The notes under the pieces: model-generated
What the model was told of the DNA's origin: nothing
Seen by the model: only the letters and a program-made list of their open reading frames with translations
Databases searched by the model: none
Part shown: positions 57,091-64,000 of the stretch, piece after piece
Position numbering within the stretch: position 1 is the stretch's first letter
Layout: every line of letters starts with the position of its first letter
Origin: Centropus unirufus
Taxonomy: Eukaryota > Chordata > Aves > Cuculiformes > Centropidae
NCBI GenBank assembly: GCA_013397695.1
Contig: VYZI01000057.1
Coordinates: 3,133,668 to 3,197,667, forward strand
Reading direction: 5' to 3'
Length of the DNA: 64,000 bases
Translations under genes and position numbers: made by a program

Positions 57091-58199
57091 CACCCATGCC
57101 TGCCCCTCTCTCTTTTTAAACTGTTCTTTTCACTCTTTTCTCCAAGGGGGGAAGATAAACAACAATCATTCGCTTAGTTGCAAAGGAAACTGCTAGGAAA
57201 GATTGCTGTAGCGAAGTCAATTTTCACATTCCAGTCCAGGAAAGACAGGTACAAATGCTCAACGTTTTGTCTTGGGTTTGCAGGTGCTGTCCCTCCCCTC
57301 TCCCAAGTCTCCCTGGGAGAAGGGCTCCGAGAGCTGAAATGTTGTCTGTATCTATCTATCTCCCATGGATGATTCCCACGCACCAGAAATAGCCAGAAAG
57401 CCAACCCGAGCACCATCCAGGTGCTTTGTTTGAGGATTTGCCTATGCCCACATCAATGGCTGGTGGCTGGATTAACTGCAAGACTGGTTTTTCCAAAACT
57501 GGCCCCGTGCTGGGGTTGAGGTGCTGGCCAGTTAACTGGGCCCTGCCCTTGCCCCTGGTGGCCCAGCTGGATGGTGGCAAAGGCACAGGAGCTTCTGGGC
57601 TTTTGGCTGCTGGGGAGGGAATTTGGGGCCAGGCTTGTTTCTCTGGGCTGAGGCATCGGCGGGACTTTGCCTGTTCATGTGCAGATGGGGACGTTAATGT
57701 TGCGTTTGGAAACTGCACCAGGGGCTGCATTCGTGGCCCTCAGCGCGTGGGATAACTTGGTGGAAGAGGCGGCAGCTTCCTTCCCATCTCTGGAAGCGGT
57801 CATGTTCCCAAAGGGCAAAAAGACCTTTATCCCAGTGGGTAAACTTGCAAAGTGCCTTCGGGGCTGACAGAGGATGCAGATTCCAGCCACTTTCCCTGCA
57901 TGTTAGCTCTGAGCCAGGACAAAGCTCCCCGTTTTGTCTGTGGAGACAGCGTTCCCCGGGAACTTGATCTTCCCTTGCTCTCATGTAGCAACCGCCCCAC
58001 CAGGGCTGAACCGAGGTGAGGACACCGAAGCGCAGCACTTGACCAATGTGGGGGTCAGGCTGGGTGCTCACCAGGGCCAAGGCAGAGGTGAGAAAAGAAA
58101 GAGTCCCTTTCTTCCAGATGCTGAGGTGCAGGGATACCGGGGGACAGGCACTGCCAGTGCCTGGAGCAGCCGCTCCTTTGCTTCCCGACACAAAACCTG
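57091..58199. other. FAM13A-HERC3 intergenic gap
   Basis: About 1.1 kb of GC-richer sequence between the convergent gene ends. Overlapping open frames on both strands (for example 57426-57755 plus, 57694-58191 minus) are expected in stop-poor GC-rich DNA and match no family. A short TCTA run lies near 57347-57361. Confidence 0.75.
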
Positions 58200-58221
58200 C
58201 CGCTCAGAATTAAACATCAAA

Positions 58222-58227
58222 TTTATT
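58222..58227 (-). terminator. HERC3: HERC3 poly(A) signal (AATAAA on the minus strand)
   Basis: Canonical hexamer in the right orientation about 1.5 kb after the HERC3 stop, in an AT-rich island inside otherwise GC-rich sequence. Confidence 0.7.
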
Positions 58228-58260
58228 GCATAATGCTGTACTATGTACATACACATTGAA

Positions 58261-58266
58261 AATAAA
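58261..58266 (+). terminator. FAM13A: Possible distal FAM13A poly(A) signal (AATAAA on the plus strand)
   Basis: A canonical AATAAA followed about 20 bases later by the T/G-rich stretch TTGTATCTTTGT, the expected downstream element. If used, the FAM13A transcript would overlap the 3' end of HERC3. Confidence 0.3.
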
Positions 58267-59720
58267 CATTTCATATAATTGTATCTTTGTCATCAATGCT
58301 GCATTAGAAAGAGGCCGCGGGGCTCCCCATGTACCCCGCAGCTTGTCTTAAAAAAAAAAAAAACCACTCCAAAGCCTAAACCCTTCTTTTAAGTGGTGCA
58401 AAGTTCAATCCCGTGTAATCGAACGTGATGCATAAATACTACGATGTCTTAATAACAATGTCAAAACCACCCCAGGCTTAAAAGGAGATTTACATCGAGA
58501 CCTGAAAAACTGGGGGGGAATCATTCAAAATTCATTATTTAATAGGGGGCTGGGGAAAAGAGGATAAATGCTCTCCCATCCTATGAGCTAGATGTAGGTA
58601 CTGATTTTTTTGTCTCCTAGAGTCCTAAATGTATATTTCCGGTCTAACTCATACAGATAACATTTTAGCCCCCAAACCAGTCATCAAGTGAAAGGGCAAA
58701 ATGCAGTAACCCTAACAGCAAACATGAAACCCATCTCCAAACAGAGATTTAATCACTCAAATGTGGGTCTCGCGCTGATTTCTCTTCTCTGCCCAGATGA
58801 GGCTGGAGAGCCATTCACGCCTGACCCCGACGGAGCCCGGAGGTGAGGGTGAAAGCAGCCGCCTCCCCTTGGCGTGGAGTAACAAACAGGTCCGCAGGGG
58901 TGGAAAAACCACAGCCTGGCAAAGCCCACCTGTCCAACTTGTGGCCTTACCAAGAGATAAACACAACACAAGGGAGATGCAATTTGAGGATTCCCATGAC
59001 GTCTTCCCACAAGCCTGAATGCAAACCTCATTCCAGAGGAGTCCGGGGCTTCTCTAAGAAGACATCGCTTGTAAACAAAATTCAAGACAAGTGAGGAAAA
59101 ACAAGCCACTTTCTCCACGAGCTCCCAGTGCAAAAGGACAGAGCAGGTACCATCACACAGCCCTGGGGGGTCACAAATGAAGTCCCAGACCAGCACCTTC
59201 CACCCAGGGCCAAAGGGTAAGCGGGAGGAGCTATTTTTCATTCAAAGCAAGCAAGAACCAGCTTGCTTTTAAGAAGGGAGGCAAAAAAGGTCAGGGGGAG
59301 AAAAAAATCACAGCTTTTCCAGGGGATGACTACTTCACCCTCTGTTTCCACCACAGCCTAAATGCAAGGAACATTAAAATATTGAAAATATGGGTCAAAA
59401 GGAGAGGTGAGAGTGTGTGTGTATACGGGGCAATAAAAGTCAATGACAAGGAATTGCCAGGATGGCAGCTTGGAGGGGGAAAACCGAAATGCCCACTGAA
59501 CTGATTTAGTTCAGCAGCTGAGAATTCAAAGCGCTAGCCTCTCCCTGCTGAAGCCCCACAGAACGCTGGCAGCATCAGACTGAGACTGCATCATCTCAAT
59601 CTATTATTATTAATTATATTGCCCCCCGCCAAATGTCCCGACCCATTCCCTTACAAAAATAAAGCCAAATCCGACATTCTGCTCCTCCGTGCCCAAGTGT
59701 CTGCGCCTCTTCCACACTGG

Positions 59721-59929
59721 TCAGGCCAAGCTGAAGCCCTCGTAGTGATCGATGGCTTGGACCAGCCGGGCGCTGAGGATCTCCTTGCTGCTGTACTTGG
59801 GCAGGTCCAGGAGGTTGTAGCAGGTGTGCGCCACAGGCAGGTATTGCTCCCCGCTGGACGTGGACTGGATGACGATGCGCAGGCTGGCCATGCCGTAGAT
59901 GGGAATGCGGTCACTGCCCGTCAGAAACA
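59721..59929 (-). CDS. HERC3: HERC3 terminal coding exon with catalytic cysteine
   Basis: On the minus strand the acceptor is TGCTTCTCCAAG. With the T from the previous exon the reading is L-FLTGSDRIPIYGMASLRI, then SSGEQYLPVAHTCYNLLDLP, KYSSKEILSARLVQAI and YEGFSLA-stop. The Cys of HTCYN is the thioester residue of the HECT C-lobe. The stop is at 59721-59723. 209 nt, beginning in phase 1. Confidence 0.97.
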
Positions 59930-62800
59930 CTTGGAGAAGCAAAGGTTGCGCGATTAGGGCTGGAAAACCTCAGAGCAGGGGCTGAAAGTAAACTCCATCC
60001 CCACCCGCGTGGCCGGGCCCTGCCTGGAGGGACCAAGACGCTGCCTGAATTCCAGGTGGGGCATAAATGTGCAGGTGAGTAAATACAGCCGATTCCCTAA
60101 AAGCTCTCTCGTGTGCCTTGGCAGGATAAAAAGGGGCAAAGCCCGGGCTGCCCGATACCCGCAGCAGGGGCTGCAGGCCTGGGGAGAGGCTGAGGGGGTC
60201 CAGGCACCCTCCCTGCTGCCGAGCCCCGCAGGTCCAGCCCCTGCTCCCTCCCTCTTGCTCCCCCCTTGTGCACGGCCCCTGCCACGGCCCTTTTTCCAGA
60301 GGCAAGAGAAGAGTTGCCCACAAAAGCTTTTGCTGTGCCCTAGTGCTGCCAGGAACCCTCCCTGTGCTGCTGCTACCGCAGCGTGGGACATTTGGCCAAG
60401 CCATGTTTCCAAGTGAAACGTGCAGGACAGGCAGCTGCCCGCTTGTTTCACACTCATAAAAATGCTTCCCAGCAGTCACAGAGCGGCTGAAGGGACTTCT
60501 GGAGCTCTTCTGGGCCACTTCCCTCGCCCAACACTGAGCACAACTTTTGAGCATCTCCTAGGATGGAAACTCCACAACCCCCTCCCTGGGCAGCTCGTGC
60601 CAGTTCTCACCCACCCTCGCAGGGGAAAACTGTTCCCTGATATCCAAAAGGAATCTACTGCGTCTCAGGCTGTGCCCGTTGCTCTGGTCCCGTCACTACT
60701 GAGAGGAGCCTGGCTCCATCTACTACCCACCCTCCCTTCAGGTATTTATGGACATTAATGAAGCCCTCCATGAGCCTCCTCCAGGCTGAACAGTCCCGGT
60801 TCTCACAGCCTTTCCTCGTAGGACAGATGCTCCAGATCCCCAGTCATCTTAGAAACCCTTCACTGGTCTCTCCTCAGTGTGCCCACGTGTCTCCGGGACA
60901 CTGGGGAGTCCACAACCCGTCCCAGTACTCCAGGCAGAGGGGAAAGATCAAACCCTGTCAGCCTCCTTCGTTCCTGGCCAACTTGGTGTCCCACGAGGGC
61001 AAAAGTTCCCAGCTGTAGCAGCAAACTTGGAGCCACCCTCCCTTCAATTATGTATTTCTCATCTCCTCTTTTGTCCCCAAGTAAAGAGACTCCCACACAG
61101 CAGCTCCAGTTTGCGGGTGGCTGGGACGCTTCAAGGAAGACACGGAGGAGCGATCTCCTCTCCGCAGCGCACCACCCACCGACCAGCAGGAGACCCCAGC
61201 AGGAGGGGAGACTCCTGTGCTTTACAGCCGGGGTGAAATAAAACGCATGCATCCTACTAATTGTTCTTTGGTGTTGGACAAGAGGAACGTCTGTGTTTAG
61301 ACAACACAGGCCTGTGGTAGCCTTCAGGGCATCCCGTCAAACGTGCCTGAGATTCCTGCCCTGCTCTGGGAAGGATTAAAGCACGGAGGCAAACTGTGCC
61401 TGGGCAAACCCCTGAAGCAGAGGTGGAAGGACCAGTGATCCTCCCACACAGACCGAGCTCCCAGGGGACTGCAGCCGCCCCTGGGTGCGCCCATGCCCAG
61501 GGGCTGCTTCAAGGATCTCCTGGCTGGCAAAGAAACACAAAGAGATTTACGCTTTGCATCCACGGTTTTGTGGCTGCTCCTGCATCCTACTCGTGCCAGA
61601 CCACACGGACAGATACTGCACTCCCCTGGGAGACACTGCGTTGGATCTTGCGCTGCAGGCATCACCCAGTGAGTTTGAGAATAAAAAATGAACATAAAAG
61701 TAAAAAAAAAAACCAAAACACAAACAAGAGAGAGAAAATGATGGTCTGACCGCTCGTGCTGGACCCCCTTCTGACCCTCAGTGCAATGCGCCCCAGCCCT
61801 CGAGTTCAACAGACGCTTCCATGAGTTTTCAAGTTCAGCAGTCTGCCCGCTGCCAGATACTTACAGAGAAATTTCTTCTTCTTTTCCAAGGGAAATGCGT
61901 GAAAGGTTTCCCAAAACATTCTCACAGTCGGGTGCGTGGCGGTGTAGTCTCCCTTATAGACAGCGCTCTAGTAAAAACCAAAAAAGCACATCACTCCCTC
62001 TGTCCCTCAAAAGCAAAGACTAACCAGAAACCAGACCTGCCTCCCTCTTGTATCTGACATCAATAGCTGACAGCTTGGAAACAGAGCATGGCGTGGCTCA
62101 CGAGCAAGAGCGTGGCTCAAAGGCCCAGCAAAGAGCTCTCCTAGGGAGCTGGGGAAGGCAGGTATTATCCTTCCATTATGCGGCACGGGGAACACTGGAG
62201 AACCTGCTGAGAGGCTGGGCTCAGGAACAGGATCCCGTGTTCTGTACTGCAAAGCCCGTGCTGAGGCCGAGACAGGTAACTCTGCCGAGCTACGCGTTTG
62301 CAGAGGATACAACTCTGACTCTGGCCCCAGAACCCCCTTCTGAACCCTCGGCTGTGCACTTGTTGCCTTTGTTCAGTTTTACTGCAGGTGAAGACACTTT
62401 GTCTCCTCTTTCCAGTCTTACTTTCATCCCCCAAAACAACAGGTAGGAGCCCTTCTCCCCTGTCCCTTTTCATGAGCTTTGTACACAAAGAAGCATAAAA
62501 AAAGCAGACGCCTGCGGCTTAAGCACACCTCGTGCCCCAGGCTGGTGCCCACCTCATGCAACTGTGCAGTCCTGGAACTTGTGAAAAAGAAAGGTACAAC
62601 AAGAGGAAAGCTTTACCTCCTCCAGCTCTTCCCAGTTGTAGTTACTGTTTCCAACTATCATGGCCCTGAGCTCTGTGGGCTGGAAGAGCTCCAGGACTTT
62701 CCCACCACACACTTTGAGGAAGCCAGTGGAAAAGGCCGTGTACCACTCATGGATGGAGAGGTTGAAGATGTAATTTACGTAGGCTTCAACAAATTCTTCC
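59721..62800 (-). CDS. HERC3: HERC3, C-terminal part of the HECT domain (gene span of three terminal exons)
   Basis: HERC3 is a HECT-type E3 ubiquitin ligase with an N-terminal RCC1-like domain and a C-terminal HECT domain. The HECT domain accepts ubiquitin from E2 as a thioester on a Cys and passes it to Lys of substrates. Three minus-strand exons (62617-62800, 61865-61967, 59721-59929) join in frame and give the last 165 residues, about one seventh of a protein of roughly 1050 residues. They cover part of the N-lobe (EFVEAYVNYIFNLSI, KVCGGKVLELFQP) and the whole C-lobe ending in YEGFSLA. The catalytic Cys is in HTCYNLL (codon complement of 59820-59822). No frame break. The tail-to-tail position with FAM13A is the known vertebrate arrangement, supporting HERC3 over its paralogues HERC4 and HERC5/6. 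Confidence 0.95.
59930..61864 (-). other. HERC3: HERC3 last intron, with an embedded CR1 fragment
   Basis: 1.9 kb, GC-rich. It contains the CR1 copy at 60474-61010. The long open frames here (for example 59970-60554 minus, 194 codons) reflect low stop density and match no family. Confidence 0.85.
60474..61010 (-). mobile_element. CR1 LINE 3' fragment, sense to HERC3
   Basis: On the + strand the order 'cacagagcggctgaagggac', 'gaaactccacaacccc', 'ctgggcagctcgtgccag', 'ttctcctc...ccaggctgaacagtccc' and 'cagtactccaggcagagg' is the reverse complement of the CR1 3' region, so the element reads on the minus strand. The far part (60950-61010, 'cctggccaacttggtgtccc') is a weaker match. No open RT frame survives. 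Ends are approximate. Confidence 0.88.
61865..61967 (-). CDS. HERC3: HERC3 coding exon (YKGDYTATHPTVRMFWETF)
   Basis: Acceptor on the minus strand TTTTTACTAG, donor GTAAGT. It encodes SAVYKGDYTATHPTVRMF, then WETFHAFPLEKKKKFL and one base of the next Leu. This is the HECT segment preceding the C-lobe, with the conserved Y-K-G-D-Y and F-W-E motifs. 103 nt, phase 0-1. It joins perfectly with both neighbours. Confidence 0.97.
61968..62616 (-). other. HERC3: HERC3 intron (649 nt); nothing recognised
   Basis: GC-rich short intron. Overlapping open frames on both strands match no family. Confidence 0.85.
62617..62800 (-). CDS. HERC3: HERC3 coding exon (KVCGGKVLELFQPTELRAM)
   Basis: Acceptor on the minus strand GATGCACCAG, donor GTAAAG. 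It encodes (R/Q)-EEFVEAYVNYIFNLSIHEWY, then TAFSTGFLKVCGGKVLELF, QPTELRAMIVG and NSNYNWEELEE. This is the HECT N-lobe part where the fold turns towards the hinge; the F-x-K-V motif and LFQP are family signatures. The first base completes a codon begun in the preceding exon, which lies beyond 64,000. 184 nt. Confidence 0.96.
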
Positions 62801-64000
62801 CTGGTGCATCGAGAAAGAGCAGGCAAAGGAAAGCACTTTTAATCACATGCCCGAGCAGCAGCACTGCTACTTCTTCCTGTTTCCGCCTGCAAACACCGCT
62901 CTCCTACAGGTTCAACCCACTGCCCTCCTCCCACCAGGCTGGGTCAACATGGACAACGTATCGGACAGCAAACACCCCCCTATCTGCTTATTCCCTAACA
63001 CTGGCAGCACGGGAGATTCCCCAGCAGCCCAGGCTCTGTACCACCAATAAACCCACCCCGTGGCTTTGCATCCAGTTGAGTGTTGGAGAGGTGGGAAGAA
63101 CAGAGGCATCTTCCCCGTGGAACCTGTGCCCACAGGGGGGTGGTGTTAAGCAAATATGATTCATTCCCCAGAGGAACAGGTCCACCCCGTGGCCCAGCTC
63201 CTGCAAACCCACGTTTAGGATGTCCAGGAAATTGCCTACAGCTCTTCTCAACCAAATCGGACAGATGGTGCCCAGAAGACTACCACTTCCAAACCCAAGA
63301 GCCTCGTGGAGCTCTGGTTAAGTCCCCTCCGAATTTTCAGCTGCTGCCGACTCAGTCCCCAGTGAGTCGCACCAGTGGTTCAGCACTTTCAAAGCCAAAG
63401 CTGTAGCCCAGAGGCAGACTGAGAAAATCCTGCTCTGAAAAGTCTTGATCTGACACTGCGTGGCCAACTCCCTCCCTGCCGGCCCCAAGGAGAGAGCAAC
63501 CAAAAGAAATAAGAAACACCCCTCACTGAAGAGCAAGAAAATAATCTTAGGAAACCTCCTCTTCAGCCTTCGCCCTCTGGTTAATAAATACAGGACTTGT
63601 GCATGTGGATTGTGCGGTAGCGAGAGTAACTCCGCTCGGAACTGCGGCAAAGAAGCTGTAGAGGTGTCACCTGGGCCTGACATGTGAGAGCGGCTCACAC
63701 CTGCGATCAGCGGGAAAAGCAGATCAGGGAACGCCACGGAATCCGTATCTCAAACTTGAGGTGAGGAGGTCACAACTGAAAGAACTGTTTTGACCTTTTG
63801 GTAGAGGAGTGATCAACGCGTGTGCTATGTGAAAGCAGCAAGGGATGGGTAAGAAAGTAGGGAGGAAAAAAATCAGGAAGCAGACTGATAAATAGGAATA
63901 AATCAGCTTAAGAAATCATATAGGGAAGGGGAAGTTATTTTCCAATGGATTTGTTTCATTGCCATTTTCCTGAGTCACCTGACCATTAGGGAAACCCAAG
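62801..64000 (-). other. HERC3: HERC3 upstream intron (partial); no further exon recognised
   Basis: The next HERC3 exon should end with two bases of the codon before EEF and encode the preceding HECT N-lobe segment. I searched the minus strand to the window end and did not find it. No repeat family or RNA gene was recognised. The minus-strand frame 63318-63737 (139 codons) has no family resemblance. Confidence 0.75.

Larger units (their letters stand above)
58200..59720 (-). other. HERC3: HERC3 3' UTR
   Basis: From the HERC3 stop the minus strand runs about 1.5 kb to an AATAAA hexamer (complement of 58222-58227), with cleavage expected about 10-25 bases further on, near 58200-58212. Just before the signal, on the minus strand, is a UGUACAUA Pumilio-type element (complement of 58242-58249). 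The end is inferred from the signal, not from a transcript. Confidence 0.65.

Noticed and set aside
57694..58191. 165-codon minus-strand open frame in the intergenic gap
   Set aside because: GC-rich, overlapped by other open frames in several phases, and ends at the expected HERC3 cleavage region. No recognisable domain.
59970..60554. 194-codon minus-strand open frame between HERC3 exons
   Set aside because: It lies in a GC-rich intron with few stops, overlaps a CR1 copy, has no family resemblance, and does not fit HERC3 splicing.
62479..63159. 226-codon plus-strand open frame
   Set aside because: It runs antisense across a HERC3 coding exon. The minus-strand translation is a clear HECT segment with correct splice sites, and the plus-strand product resembles nothing.
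1..64000. CRISPR array, phage, operon, tRNA or rRNA genes
   Set aside because: The window is intron-rich vertebrate DNA. No regularly spaced repeats, cloverleaf-like segments or rRNA core motifs were seen on either strand.

Overview
The window is animal nuclear DNA, most likely from a bird. Genes are broken into short exons with GT-AG introns. The only recognisable interspersed repeats are CR1 LINE fragments, carrying the CR1 3' tail, and introns are compact. Other sauropsids also carry CR1, so 'bird' is an inference and I do not name a species. I see no prokaryotic operon, CRISPR array, tRNA or rRNA.

Two protein-coding genes lie tail to tail. On the + strand, from 8665 to a stop at 54364-54366, are the last 17 coding exons of FAM13A. 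The reading frame joins cleanly through every junction and gives 690 residues plus a stop. This matches the part shared by the long RhoGAP-containing form and the roughly 700-residue short form of vertebrate FAM13A. The RhoGAP exons, or the alternative first exon, must lie upstream; bases 1-8664 look like intron. The two most 5' exons are only 42 and 45 nt. The proximal 3' end of FAM13A is probably near 57,090.

On the - strand, the window holds the last three coding exons of HERC3 (62617-62800, 61865-61967, 59721-59929). They encode the C-terminal 165 residues of the HECT ubiquitin-ligase domain, including the catalytic cysteine. Its 3' UTR runs down to about 58,200. The rest of HERC3 lies beyond 64,000.

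Region by region: 1-8664 is upstream FAM13A intron. 8665-31000 holds seven small or medium FAM13A exons encoding the Ser/acidic linker. 38561-42187 is a cluster of five exons encoding the first coiled coil and phosphosite-rich segment. 46272-54366 holds five exons encoding the C-terminal helical repeats. 54367-57090 is the FAM13A 3' UTR, 57091-58200 the intergenic gap, and 58200-62800 HERC3. CR1 fragments lie at 21934-22319 (two), 26226-26695, 49007-49910 and 60474-61010, all in introns, with a weaker candidate at 9640-9900.

The most interesting signals are inside FAM13A. There is a threefold repeated helical unit whose exon boundaries fall at equivalent positions. A perfect LxxIxE (PP2A-B56 type) motif sits in an exon that could be skipped in frame. 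An overlapping Akt and 14-3-3 style motif is also present. Other candidates are a possible internal promoter before the exon at 30832 and convergent poly(A) signals 39 bp apart between the two genes. I found no evidence of a previously unknown multi-gene system.
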